DNA from: Acetobacteraceae bacterium
GTDB taxonomy: Bacteria; Pseudomonadota; Alphaproteobacteria; Zavarziniales; Zavarziniaceae
Length of the DNA: 62,405 nucleotides
Direction of reading: 5' to 3'
Assembly (NCBI GenBank): GCA_947379865.1
Contig: CANCOY010000005.1
Location: forward strand, 1-62,405
Position numbers and translations under genes: made by a program. The notes beneath the pieces were generated by a model. It did not search any database, was not told the origin of the DNA, and saw only the letters and a list, made by a program, of their open reading frames with translations. Shown one piece after another: positions 43,618 to 52,083 of the stretch (the stretch's first letter is position 1; the number at the start of each line of letters is the position of its first letter).

Positions 43618-44532
43618 ATGGCTGTCGCTGATATCCGCTATGAACGCCTCGGTTACGTCGCCCTTAATGTGACTGACCTTGCCCGGTCCGCTCAGTTCTA
43701 TGAAACGGTGGTGGGCCTAACCCCGGTCGCCTCCAGCATTCCCGGGCAGCAGATGTTCCGGTGCACTGGCCACCATCACGACATCCTGTTGTGCCAGGCA
43801 TCTGAGCCTGGCCTGAAGCGGGTGGGATGGAGCATGGAAAGCCGGGCCAGCCTTGAGGCTGCCCGCAGCCATATGGCCAGCCAGGGCATTGCAGCGGTTA
43901 CCATTGCCGAAGATGAACTGGCCGACCTCGGCATCGCTGCCGGTTTTCGCGCGACAGAGCCCAACAGCGGCGCCACCTTTGAGTTCTTTCATGGCATGGC
44001 GGCGGCCAGCGGTGCCTTTGTGCCAAGCCATACCAAGATTGTCCGCCTTGGCCACACGGTTCTCCGGGTAAGGGACCGGCTGGCGACAGAGGCTTTTCTG
44101 ACAAGCGAGCTGAATTTCCGGCTGTCTGATTCGGTTGAGGGCGCGGTCTCGTTCCTGCGCTGCCATCCCAATCCGCTGCACCACAGCCTGGGGATCAGTG
44201 GGTCGCCGGTGCCCGGCTTCCACCATGTAAATTTCATGGTTACGGAAGTGGACGATGTGGGTAAGGCGCTGTGGCGCTGCAAGGCCAATGGGGCCGACAT
44301 CGTCTTTGGCCCGGGGCGGCATCCGCCCTCGGAGTCGATGTTCCTCTATTTTCTCGATCCCGATGGCATGACGGTAGAATACAGCTTCGGGATGGAAACC
44401 TTCCCCGAGGCGGATCCGCGCCCACCGCGCCTGCTGCCCATGCGGCTCGACTCCATCGACTATTGGGGCGGCGCGCCGGACAAGCGCTTTGCCTCGGTCG
44501 GCAGCATCGAACCCCTCGTCGCCGGAGCCTGA
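43618..44532 (+). CDS. Two-domain type I extradiol dioxygenase (VOC superfamily)
   Basis: The 304-residue protein has two VOC modules: ERLGYVALNVTDLARSAQFY at the start and LGHTVLRVRDRLATEAFL at about residue 144. The iron ligands of the catalytic module are all visible: a His in LGHTVLRV, a His in FHHVNFMV (about 202) and a Glu in VEYSFGME (about 254). The spacing matches 2,3-dihydroxybiphenyl 1,2-dioxygenase. It should cleave the catechol made after ring dihydroxylation. AGAGGA precedes the ATG at 43618. Confidence 0.9.
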   Translation: MAVADIRYERLGYVALNVTDLARSAQFYETVVGLTPVASSIPGQQMFRCTGHHHDILLCQASEPGLKRVGWSMESRASLEAARSHMASQGIAAVTIAEDELADLGIAAGFRATEPNSGATFEFFHGMAAASGAFVPSHTKIVRLGHTVLRVRDRLATEAFLTSELNFRLSDSVEGAVSFLRCHPNPLHHSLGISGSPVPGFHHVNFMVTEVDDVGKALWRCKANGADIVFGPGRHPPSESMFLYFLDPDGMTVEYSFGMETFPEADPRPPRLLPMRLDSIDYWGGAPDKRFASVGSIEPLVAGA

Positions 44533-44535
44533 GAG

Positions 44536-45276
44536 ATGAGCCTCAAGAACAAGATCGTTGTTATCACGGGCGCAGCCAGCCCCATTGGCGCCACCGTTAC
44601 CCGCGCCATGGTGGCCGAGGGCGCCCATGTGATCCTGGGCGACCTGATGGGCAAGGAACTGGCCGAACTGGCCGCAGAGGTTGGCGGCGCGCCTTATGTG
44701 GTGGGCGACCTGGGCGATGAGGTGGTGGCAAAACGCCTGATCGATACCGCCATCACCGCCCATGGGCGGATTGATGTGCTGGTGAACAATGCGGGCGGTG
44801 GCATCATCCGTCCCTTCCTTGAGCACACACCCGACACCCTGCGCGAGACGGTCAACCGCAATCTGTGGACCTGCCTGTGGGCCTGCCGCGAGGCGCTGCC
44901 CCATATGGTGGCGCGCAACTATGGGCGGATCGTGAATGTGGGCGCCGATTCCGTGCGCAACGGCCTGTGGGACCATGCTGCCTATAATGCCGCCAAGGGT
45001 GGCATGCATGGCCTGACCACGGGGCTTGCCCGCGAATTCGCCGGGCACGACATCACCGTGAACACGGTCGCCCCCTGCATGGTGCGCACGCCTGCCATCG
45101 GCCGCATGCTGGAGGCGGGTGATGCCTATATCACCCGCTTTACCACCGTCATCCCAAAGGGGCGGCCGGCGGAACTGGAGGAGGTTTCCTCCATGATCCT
45201 CTACCTCGCCCGGGATGAGGCGCGCTTCGTAACGGGGCAGGTGATCAGCGTGAATGGTGGGAGCACCATGCTGTGA
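44536..45276 (+). CDS. SDR-family protein with an altered active site
   Basis: The 246-residue Rossmann protein starts KIVVITGAASPIGATVTRAM and has the catalytic YNAAK and the usual NNAG and closing SVNGGSTML segments. Position predicts cis-dihydrodiol or hydroxyacyl dehydrogenation in the aromatic operon. Two positions are odd. The middle Gly of TGxxxGxG is Pro16. In the segment NVGADSVRNGLWDHAAY the usual catalytic Ser column holds Ala, with the nearest Ser two residues on. It may still work through that Ser or may have another role. Its stop overlaps the next start (GTGA). Confidence 0.85.
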   Translation: MSLKNKIVVITGAASPIGATVTRAMVAEGAHVILGDLMGKELAELAAEVGGAPYVVGDLGDEVVAKRLIDTAITAHGRIDVLVNNAGGGIIRPFLEHTPDTLRETVNRNLWTCLWACREALPHMVARNYGRIVNVGADSVRNGLWDHAAYNAAKGGMHGLTTGLAREFAGHDITVNTVAPCMVRTPAIGRMLEAGDAYITRFTTVIPKGRPAELEEVSSMILYLARDEARFVTGQVISVNGGSTML

Positions 45277-46259
45277 CCGCCATTGATGTGCACTGCCATG
45301 TCATGCCCCTGACGCTGCCGGATAATCCGGGGGCTGATGGGCGCTGGCCGTGCGTGCACTGTCATGGGCCCACTGACGCCAGCCTGATGATTGACGGCAA
45401 GCCGTTCCGCAAACTGGACGACCGGTCATGGTCGCCCCGCCGGCGGATGGAGGACATGGACAGGGATGGCATCACCATGCAGGTCCTCTCGCCCATGCCG
45501 GAACTGCTGTCCTATTGGTTTACGGCGAGTGAGGCTGGTACCCTGTGCGATCATGTGAATGGGGCGCTCGCCGAAATGGTGGCCGATGCCCCCGGGCGTT
45601 TTGCGGGCCTTGGCATGGTGCCCATGCAGGATCCGGCTGCGGCCGTGGCGGCACTGGAGAGGCTGATCGAGCGCTTTGGCCTGCTTGGCATTGAAATCGG
45701 CTCCAATATAAATGGCGTCCAGCTTGGTGACGCCCGGTTTGAGCCCGTGTGGCAGGCCTGTGCAGAACTTGGCCTGGCGGTGTTTGTCCACGCCCTGCAC
45801 CCGGTAAGTGCCAAGGCGGCCGGGGCGGACCCGCTGACCACGGCCTTTGTGCATTTCCCGCTCGACGTGGCCATGGCGGCCAGCAGCCTGATCCTGGCTG
45901 GCGTCCCCGCGCGTTACCCGCGCCTGCGGCTGGGCTTCAGCCACGGGGGCGGCGGTCTTGGCGCCATGGTGGGGCGCCTTGATCGTGGCTGGACCATGAC
46001 GGACGGCTTCAGCGGCAAACTGGTGGAGCGGCCAAGCACCCACGCCTCCCGGCTGTTCTATGACAGCAATGTCTATGATCCCGCTTTTGTCAGGCATCTG
46101 GTGCGTGAACTGGCACCCGGGCGGGTCTTTCTGGGGGGTGATTATCCCTATCCGCTGATGCAGGCGGATCTTGTGGGTTACATGGACAGCTGCGGCCTTT
46201 CAGCAGCTGAGCGCCAATCTCTCGCTGAGGGGGCGGCCCGCCAGTTCCTGAACCTTTGA
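45273..46259 (+). CDS. ACMSD-like amidohydrolase (decarboxylase/hydrolase)
   Basis: The 328-residue metal-dependent hydrolase has the metal motif IDVHCHVMP at residues 4-12, a His in VFVHALHP, LGFSHGGGGLGAM and the closing GGDYPYP Asp. This pattern is that of amidohydrolase_2 enzymes such as aminocarboxymuconate-semialdehyde decarboxylase and gamma-resorcylate decarboxylase. Placed after an extradiol dioxygenase it could decarboxylate or hydrolyse the ring-cleavage product. It starts with a GTG that overlaps the SDR stop. Confidence 0.86.
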   Translation: MTAIDVHCHVMPLTLPDNPGADGRWPCVHCHGPTDASLMIDGKPFRKLDDRSWSPRRRMEDMDRDGITMQVLSPMPELLSYWFTASEAGTLCDHVNGALAEMVADAPGRFAGLGMVPMQDPAAAVAALERLIERFGLLGIEIGSNINGVQLGDARFEPVWQACAELGLAVFVHALHPVSAKAAGADPLTTAFVHFPLDVAMAASSLILAGVPARYPRLRLGFSHGGGGLGAMVGRLDRGWTMTDGFSGKLVERPSTHASRLFYDSNVYDPAFVRHLVRELAPGRVFLGGDYPYPLMQADLVGYMDSCGLSAAERQSLAEGAARQFLNL

Positions 46260-46287
46260 GGTGCGGGGTGCGGTCATCAAAAGAACA

Positions 46288-46314
46288 CTTGCAAACCGTA
46301 CGCTAGCATACTGA
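46288..46314 (+). promoter_or_regulatory. Shared operator/promoter element, copy 1
   Basis: This 27-bp element differs from the copy at 57500-57526 at three positions. Its core is GTACG-CTAG-CATAC, a near-perfect inverted repeat. TTGCAA at its left end could be a -35 hexamer, which places the palindrome between -35 and -10, a classic repressor site. It lies about 52 bp upstream of the lipocalin-like gene at 46367. Confidence 0.65.
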
Positions 46315-46366
46315 TATTGATGGCAAGCCTCCCGGCACGCGGAGGCAGCCATCGCCAGGGGGAAAC

Positions 46367-47284
46367 ATGGCCACCAATCTCAATCCCGAGGGCTATTGCC
46401 CGGCAAGTGATCATCCACGCTGGAACCAGAGCTTCTATTTCAATTTCTATGATCCGGCGACCAAGACGGGTGCCTTCATCCGCGCCGGCATTCTGGAAAA
46501 CCTGAAGGAAGCAAACAATTGGTTCGTGTTTTTCCGCGATGGCCGGCCGCTGTTCAACCGCCTCAACATGAACCTTCCCTATACCGACAAGCGTCTGGTT
46601 GATGGACTGGAACTGGGCGGCGTCACCCTGAAGGCGATCGAGCCCCTGAAGACGGCGCGTGTTACTTATGATACGCCCGATTTCAAGGTGGACCTCGTCT
46701 GGGAAGCCATCATGCCCATGATGGACTCCATCGATCTCACCAAGGGCGGGCCGGACGATGCCTTTGCCGCCGAGATTGCCCATGTCCACCTTGAGGGCAC
46801 CTGCACCGTCAAGGGGACGATCACCCTGCGCGATGGCGAGGTGATCAGGGTTGATGGCAAGGGCTTCCGCGATATCGCCGTTGGCCCGCGCAACTGGGAT
46901 TTCCTGCGCCATTATCGCCTGACGTGGCCGCAGTTCGACAATGGCGTGTCCATCGTAGCCGTGCATGGCATCGCCACCACGGGCGACAATGCCTATATGA
47001 AAATGATCGCCAAGAACGGCAAGTGGATCCCGATCGAGAGCATCGAGGACCGCAATGTCTATGAAGCCGACGAGATGACCTTGAAGGAGGTTCATTGGCG
47101 CATTGTCGATGCCGATGGCGATGTTCATGCCTATACCGGTCGCCGCCTCTATAGCTGGACCTTCCCGCTCGATACCTTTGTGCTGACCGAGCACATGATG
47201 GAATACCGCCTTGCCGATGGCACGCTGGGCTATGGCCTTGGCGAATGCGGCTTCCGTTTCCCCTGGTCGGGCAACGGCGAATGA
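46367..47284 (+). CDS. Lipocalin-like DUF7064-type protein (module copy 1)
   Basis: The 305-residue protein, rich in beta strands, starts MATNLNPEGYCPASDHPRWN and ends LADGTLGYGLGECGFRFPW. It resembles the product of the gene at 59758 in length, in the NFYDP/FYTLF-type opening strand and in the C-terminal DGxxGYG strand. The AttH/DUF7064 lipocalin-like families fit best, but no activity is known. GGGGGAAAC precedes the ATG. The stop overlaps the kinase-like gene (ATGA). A nearly identical operator-like element precedes the second module copy. Confidence 0.7.
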   Translation: MATNLNPEGYCPASDHPRWNQSFYFNFYDPATKTGAFIRAGILENLKEANNWFVFFRDGRPLFNRLNMNLPYTDKRLVDGLELGGVTLKAIEPLKTARVTYDTPDFKVDLVWEAIMPMMDSIDLTKGGPDDAFAAEIAHVHLEGTCTVKGTITLRDGEVIRVDGKGFRDIAVGPRNWDFLRHYRLTWPQFDNGVSIVAVHGIATTGDNAYMKMIAKNGKWIPIESIEDRNVYEADEMTLKEVHWRIVDADGDVHAYTGRRLYSWTFPLDTFVLTEHMMEYRLADGTLGYGLGECGFRFPWSGNGE

Positions 47285-48447
47285 ACGGGGGCGGGGGACC
47301 AACCTCCGCCGAGGTGCGGGGGCGCCATGTTGAGCCGCGTGTGGCGGAGGTACTGGACCGCAAGCTGGTAAACCGGCCCACCGGCCCCTATGCCGCCCGC
47401 ACCGACGTTGAGGTGGAGGCGGCGCTGCATCGCCTGATGGCGGCCGAGGGGTTGAAGGATGTCCTTATCGGGGGGCTGAAGCGGCTTGCCGGTGGCGCCT
47501 CGAAGGAACAATTTGCCTTCACCCTTAGCCATGGAGGCGCTTCCGGGTCTGAGCGGATGGTGTTGCGCATGGACCCGCTGGAAAGCATTGCCGAGACCTG
47601 TCGCCTGCGCGAGGCACAGGTTCTGCGGGCCATGCAGGGTATCGTGCCGGTACCCGCCGTCCGCTTTGTTGACCCCGAGGGCGTGCATCTGGGCCAGCCT
47701 GGCGCCATCACCAGTTTCGTCGAAGGTGTGACCAAGCCGACCGCGATTTCCGCCACGGGCGTATCGGGTATCGGCCTGCGTTATGGCATCTGGGCCGATC
47801 TGCTGGCGCCGCAGTTTGTTGAAAATCTGGTGGCGATCCACAATGCCGACCTGCAGGCGATGGACCTGTCCAGCTTTGCCAAGCCGGCCGCCGGAACCCG
47901 TGAAGCTGCCCTGTTCCAGGTCGGCTGGTGGGCGCGTGTCTGGCACGAGGACCACAGTGAATCAGTGCCCATCGTCACCCTGACTGAGCGCTGGCTGCGG
48001 GAAAATGCGCCGGTCTGTGCGGCGCCCTGTCTTGTCCATGCGGACTACCGCATCGGTAATTTCATGTTCGAGGAACCATCGGGCCGCTTTGTGGCTGTGC
48101 TCGATTGGGAACTGGCCCATGTGGGCGATTTCCACGAGGATCTGGCCTGGGTCGTGCAGCGCCTGTTTGGTACAATCGAGGATGATGGCACCTTCATGGT
48201 CTGCGGCCTGCTGCCACGCGAGAAGTTCCTTGCCCAGTACCAGGCCCTGTCGGGCCGCACCGTTGATCCAGCAACGCTGCATTACTACGAGGTGCTGAAC
48301 GCCTGGAAATGCTCTGTCCTGAACCAGGGGCCGGCGGTGCGGGCGGCCATGGCGGGCAACAACCATCAGGACCTGCTGCTGACCTGGCTTTCGGGATCAT
48401 CGGCGGTATTCCATGCCCAGCTTGTCGATCTGTTGAAGGAACGCTGA
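47281..48447 (+). CDS. Phosphotransferase (APH-fold) family protein (module copy 1)
   Basis: The 388-residue protein contains LAGGASKEQFAFTL (nucleotide loop), the catalytic LVHADYRIGNFMF (HxDxxxxN) and the metal-binding VLDWELAHVGDFHEDLAW. It belongs to the bacterial ACAD10/11-like aminoglycoside-phosphotransferase fold, often found beside acyl-CoA and steroid or terpenoid degradation genes, and possibly phosphorylates a hydroxyacyl intermediate. The paralog is at 58044. It overlaps the upstream gene by 4 bp and is followed 1 bp later by the helical partner gene. Confidence 0.85.
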   Translation: MNGGGGPTSAEVRGRHVEPRVAEVLDRKLVNRPTGPYAARTDVEVEAALHRLMAAEGLKDVLIGGLKRLAGGASKEQFAFTLSHGGASGSERMVLRMDPLESIAETCRLREAQVLRAMQGIVPVPAVRFVDPEGVHLGQPGAITSFVEGVTKPTAISATGVSGIGLRYGIWADLLAPQFVENLVAIHNADLQAMDLSSFAKPAAGTREAALFQVGWWARVWHEDHSESVPIVTLTERWLRENAPVCAAPCLVHADYRIGNFMFEEPSGRFVAVLDWELAHVGDFHEDLAWVVQRLFGTIEDDGTFMVCGLLPREKFLAQYQALSGRTVDPATLHYYEVLNAWKCSVLNQGPAVRAAMAGNNHQDLLLTWLSGSSAVFHAQLVDLLKER

Positions 48448-48448
48448 G

Positions 48449-48970
48449 ATGTTGGCCACCATCCAGACCCGCATCGACAATCTGATGAAGGCCATGCAAC
48501 AGGTGGTGCTGCCCGCCTTGCCGGCCGATGCGGCCTTGGCGCGCGAACAGGCCCAGTTGGTGATCGGCCATCTCTCGGTCATCGCCCAGCAATGGCCCAG
48601 GGCCGCCGCCTATGAGGCGGGCAATCTGGAAGGCCTGAAATCCCTTGGCCAGGCCCTGGTGCAGGCAGGGGCGGGCGGGCCGGAGACGGGCAAGGCCGTA
48701 ACAGGGGTGCAGGCCAGGCTGGAGGTTTCTACGGACACCGCCGACGTTGTGGCCTTGCAGGCGGATCTTGTTGCCCTCGGCTACAGCATTGACCGCCTGA
48801 TCGAGGCGGCCGGTGTGGATGGCACGCCGGATTTTCATGCAGCCTCCACCAACGCGGTGCTTGTCCATGCCGAACGTCAGGCCCTGCGCGAACGGATCTG
48901 GTGCGCTGGCACCCATCTTGATCCCGATGTCGCCAAACTGCCGCCGTTTGAAAGTCTTTTCAGCCGCTGA
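48449..48970 (+). CDS. Helical protein of unknown function (module copy 1)
   Basis: The 173-residue protein is predicted almost entirely helical (RIDNLMKAMQQVVLPALPAD, AREQAQLVIGHLSVIAQQWP) with a short conserved tail PPFESLFSR. The product at 59255 shares the VLPAL/VMPAI helix, the EQAxLxxxxLS segment and the ESL tail, so the two are paralogs. No named family comes to mind. In both copies it directly follows the phosphotransferase gene, which suggests a partner or chaperone role. Confidence 0.72.
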   Translation: MLATIQTRIDNLMKAMQQVVLPALPADAALAREQAQLVIGHLSVIAQQWPRAAAYEAGNLEGLKSLGQALVQAGAGGPETGKAVTGVQARLEVSTDTADVVALQADLVALGYSIDRLIEAAGVDGTPDFHAASTNAVLVHAERQALRERIWCAGTHLDPDVAKLPPFESLFSR

Positions 48971-48977
48971 ACCTTGA

Positions 48978-48989
48978 TTTGGCGCCAAA
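48978..48989. promoter_or_regulatory. 12-bp perfect palindrome upstream of the helicase
   Basis: TTTGGCGCCAAA is a perfect palindrome with no spacer, in the 103-bp gap before the helicase gene and 84 bp upstream of its start. It may be an operator or part of a 3' structure for the module above it. Confidence 0.3.
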
Positions 48990-49073
48990 CGGGGCGGGAC
49001 ATGGTGATCTACCCGGGCAGGGACTAGTCTCCGGCCGGGCGCCCCTGGCGCCGGCAGATGGAGATGTGTCCTC

Positions 49074-51755
49074 ATGGACCTGGTTACGGTTGTCTCGCGC
49101 ATTCTGATGGCCAATGGCGCCGCCCCCCGCAAGGGTGAGGCGCGGGCGATCGCCGCTTCGCTTGCCGACCAGGGCAACATGTCCCCCGGCGAGACGGAGG
49201 TGCTCAAGGCATTCGAGCGTCTGCGGGCCGAAGAGGGCCCGCGCACCCGGGGCATCCCCAATGCCCTGGTGGCCGAAGGCCTGCAGGCAGAGGGGCTGAG
49301 CGCCAGCCGACAGGAATGTGCCGAGGTTGGCCAGTGGCTGGGCCGGCGTGGCATTGCGCCAGAGACCATGGAAGGCGAACTCGCCCGCGCCCTGCTGGAA
49401 GTCAGGCGCAAGGCCTGGGCCAAGGCCCTGCCGGAATTGGTGGCGGCCGATGTCACCCTGCCGGCGCGCGCTGTGGACATCGAAATCGCCCTTGGCCGCA
49501 TGGAAGTTCGCAGCGGTGATCTGGATCGCCTGGTTGCCAGCCTGCGCGATGTGGTGGCCGAACGCCTGCGCAGCCGTGCCGCGGATGACCCGGTAGAGGC
49601 CGCGCGCCTCGCCCTTGAAGACCGGATGGAAATTGTCGGCCGCCCGGTCAGGATCGATCTTGTCCCCCTGACCGTGCGGGCCGTCGCCGGCATGTTTGGC
49701 TTGGACGAGGCCGCGCGAGAGGCTTTTGTGGCGGAAGTGGTGGCGGCAGAACGCCAGCGCCGCGAACATCGCCGCGATGCCGAGAAGCGCGCCGAAGCCC
49801 TGCGCCGCACCGAGGCGGAGCGCCTGCGCCTGTGGGAAGCCACCCTGTTGCCCCGCGAGCATCTGGCCGAGGTGCTGGAGGCCGACGCCACCGAGATTGC
49901 CCGCTGGCTTGCCGCCGGCCTCATTCCAGTTGCCCGGGCGGTCACCCCCGGCAAAAGCACCCGCGCCACCCAGGAACGCCTGTTCTTTGACCCCGTGGTG
50001 CTGGCCGATCTCAAGGCCAATGTCCCCGTCTGGCGTGATGCCGACATGCGACGCGGCAAGGGCCAGCGTGTAAAGGAGCCGCGCGGCCGTGATGCCCGCG
50101 CACCCGTCCGCGCACCCGAGCAGCCACCGGCCCGCCCCGCCGGCGCCGAGGCTGCCGCCACGCCCGACATGAACGCCGCCGTGGCGCGTACCGCTGCCAT
50201 GGATCGCTATGCCGGGCACTTTGCGCTTGCCCGCTCCATGGACCGGCGCATCACCCTGGTCACCGGCCCGACCAATTCGGGCAAGAGCTATTACGCCCTC
50301 GAACGCCTCTCGGCCGCTGCCTCTGGCGTTGCCCTGGCGCCCTTGCGCCTGCTGGCCCACGAATTCCGTGAGGCCCTGGCGGAGCGCGGCGTTGCGGTTG
50401 CCCTGCTGACGGGGGAGGAGCGGTTCGACATGCCCTCTGCCCGCCATCTGGCGGCAACGGTGGAGATGTGCCCCTTCCGCAATCCGGTGGACGTGGCGGT
50501 GATCGACGAAGCCCATATGGCCTATGACCGGGATCGCGGTGCGGCCTGGACGGCGGCCATCATGGGTGTTCCGGCGCGTGAGGTGATCGTCATTGGCGCG
50601 CCCGATTGCGCCCCCGTGGTCAAGCGCATGGCGGCCCTGTGTGACGAGCCGGTGGAAGAAGTCTTCCTTGAGCGCAAGGGCAAGCTGCGGGTGGCCAACA
50701 AGGCCGTCTCCTTTGCGGAAATCCAGACGGGGGATGCCGTGGTGGCCTTTTCCCGGCGCGAGGTCTTTGCCCTGCGGGAACAATTGACGACCCGGGGCCG
50801 TTCTGTGGCCGTGGTCTATGGCGCCCTCAGCCCAGAGGTCAGGCGGGCTGAAGCCAAGCGTTTCCGCGATGGTGAAGCAGAGGTGCTGGTGGCAACGGAC
50901 GCCATCGGCATGGGCCTGAACCTGGGGCCGCTGCGCCGGGTGGTCTTTTCCAGCCTGTCGAAGTTTGATGGCGAGCAGATGCGCGAGCTGAGCCCCGCCG
51001 AAGCCCGCCAGATCGGCGGTCGGGCGGGCCGCTATGGCTTCCACGAGGAAGGCATCGTGGCAGGCCTGGCGCGTGCCACCGACCCCAAGCGCCTTATTGC
51101 GATCATGGAGCGCACGCCCCAGCCACCCCGCGACCTGCGTCCCCAGGTTGGTCCCGATTCCGATATTGTTGCCGCTGTCGCCCGCGAAATTGGCACCGAC
51201 AGCCTGTTGCTGACGTTGGAGCGGATCGAGGCGGCCGTGCTGCGCCGCAACGACCCCAATTACCGGCTTGCCGACCTCACCATGCAGAAGGAGGTGGCAA
51301 CCCTGCTGGACCCCTGTGGCCTGCCGCTGCTGACCCGCTTCAGCTATGCCCTGTGCCCGGTGGACACGCGGGATAATGGGCACTACCGCCTGCGCGACTG
51401 GGCCTTTGCCCATGCCGAGGGGCGGGCCATTCGCCATCCCACAGCAGGCCCTTTGGGCGAGCCTGGTGCGGCAACCCATGCCCGGCTGGAAGAGGCGGAA
51501 AAGACCTATCGTCGGCTGGTGGCCTGGCGCTGGCTGGCCCTGCGTTTTCCCGATGCCTACAAGGACGTCGCGGCTTCGGAGGATGAGGCCGCACGCCTTA
51601 ATGAATGGATCGAAGGCGTGCTCAAGACCCAGGCCATCGCCACGGCCTGCAAGGCCTGCGGCAATCGCCTGCCGCCGGGCCATGCCCATGTCATCTGCGA
51701 TCCCTGTTTTCGCGCTCGCCGCCGGGCCGATGGCCCACGCACCGGAGCGCACTAA
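49074..51755 (+). CDS. Suv3-like DExH RNA helicase with N-terminal extension and C-terminal zinc-finger motif
   Basis: The 893-residue protein has a roughly 370-residue N-terminal extension, helical and charged, with a predicted coiled coil near 220-260 (RQRREHRRDAEKRAEALRR). An SF2 helicase core follows: Walker A TGPTNSGKS (about 399-407), VIDEAHMAYD, and motif VI QIGGRAGRYGF. The order and motifs match Suv3, the mitochondrial degradosome helicase. The C-terminus has CKACGNRLPPGHAHVICDPC, two Cys-X2-Cys pairs that could bind zinc. It should unwind RNA during decay. It is not clearly linked to the catabolic genes on either side. Confidence 0.88.
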   Translation: MDLVTVVSRILMANGAAPRKGEARAIAASLADQGNMSPGETEVLKAFERLRAEEGPRTRGIPNALVAEGLQAEGLSASRQECAEVGQWLGRRGIAPETMEGELARALLEVRRKAWAKALPELVAADVTLPARAVDIEIALGRMEVRSGDLDRLVASLRDVVAERLRSRAADDPVEAARLALEDRMEIVGRPVRIDLVPLTVRAVAGMFGLDEAAREAFVAEVVAAERQRREHRRDAEKRAEALRRTEAERLRLWEATLLPREHLAEVLEADATEIARWLAAGLIPVARAVTPGKSTRATQERLFFDPVVLADLKANVPVWRDADMRRGKGQRVKEPRGRDARAPVRAPEQPPARPAGAEAAATPDMNAAVARTAAMDRYAGHFALARSMDRRITLVTGPTNSGKSYYALERLSAAASGVALAPLRLLAHEFREALAERGVAVALLTGEERFDMPSARHLAATVEMCPFRNPVDVAVIDEAHMAYDRDRGAAWTAAIMGVPAREVIVIGAPDCAPVVKRMAALCDEPVEEVFLERKGKLRVANKAVSFAEIQTGDAVVAFSRREVFALREQLTTRGRSVAVVYGALSPEVRRAEAKRFRDGEAEVLVATDAIGMGLNLGPLRRVVFSSLSKFDGEQMRELSPAEARQIGGRAGRYGFHEEGIVAGLARATDPKRLIAIMERTPQPPRDLRPQVGPDSDIVAAVAREIGTDSLLLTLERIEAAVLRRNDPNYRLADLTMQKEVATLLDPCGLPLLTRFSYALCPVDTRDNGHYRLRDWAFAHAEGRAIRHPTAGPLGEPGAATHARLEEAEKTYRRLVAWRWLALRFPDAYKDVAASEDEAARLNEWIEGVLKTQAIATACKACGNRLPPGHAHVICDPCFRARRRADGPRTGAH

Positions 51756-51761
51756 GCCTGG

Positions 51762-51787
51762 ATCCCCCTGTCCCTGCGGGTGGGGAT
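51762..51787 (+). terminator. Possible hairpin after the helicase gene
   Basis: ATCCCC (51762-51767) can pair with GGGGAT (51782-51787), and an inner CCC/GGG can pair within the loop. The stem is short and no T run follows, so this is a weak terminator call. The rest of 51756-51876 shows nothing clear. Confidence 0.3.
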
Positions 51788-51876
51788 ACTGACCGGATGG
51801 ACCGCACCACGCGGCTTGCCACTGTGGCAGACCCATGTCATCCGTAACCCCTGCTTGCGCGTGCCGGGGACAGTAA

Positions 51877-52068
51877 ATGGACGAGTTGGTAACCTATGGC
51901 GTGATTGGCGGTTGCGTGGTGCTCTTTGTCGGGGCGGCGATCTGGAACCGGCGCCCCCGGGAGTTTGGTGAATTGCGGCCGCCCCTGGTGCCGATCATGT
52001 TCGCCAGCGTGGTGATCCTGTTCCTGGCGTTGCGGCACCTCGCCAGTCTCGTCTTCGAGACGGGCTGA
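51877..52068 (+). CDS. Small membrane protein with two predicted transmembrane helices
   Basis: The 63-residue product has two hydrophobic helices, VTYGVIGGCVVLFVGAAIW and VPIMFASVVILFLALRHLA, joined by a polar turn with Arg and Pro. The frame is coherent and it fits the small inner-membrane proteins common near the ends of operons. There is no recognised family. GGGGACA upstream is a modest ribosome site. It is convergent with the amidohydrolase gene ending at 52084. Confidence 0.6.
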   Translation: MDELVTYGVIGGCVVLFVGAAIWNRRPREFGELRPPLVPIMFASVVILFLALRHLASLVFETG

Positions 52069-52083
52069 GGTGCCGCGTCACGC

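Noticed and set aside
46277..47302. A 341-codon minus-strand frame opposite the lipocalin-like gene
   Set aside because: It is a mirror of the plus-strand gene at 46367, which has a good ribosome site, family resemblance to the copy at 59758, and operon overlap.
48960..51836. A 958-codon minus-strand frame opposite the helicase
   Set aside because: Long antisense frames are common in GC-rich genes. The plus-strand product has all the SF2 helicase motifs and the antisense frame has none of any family.
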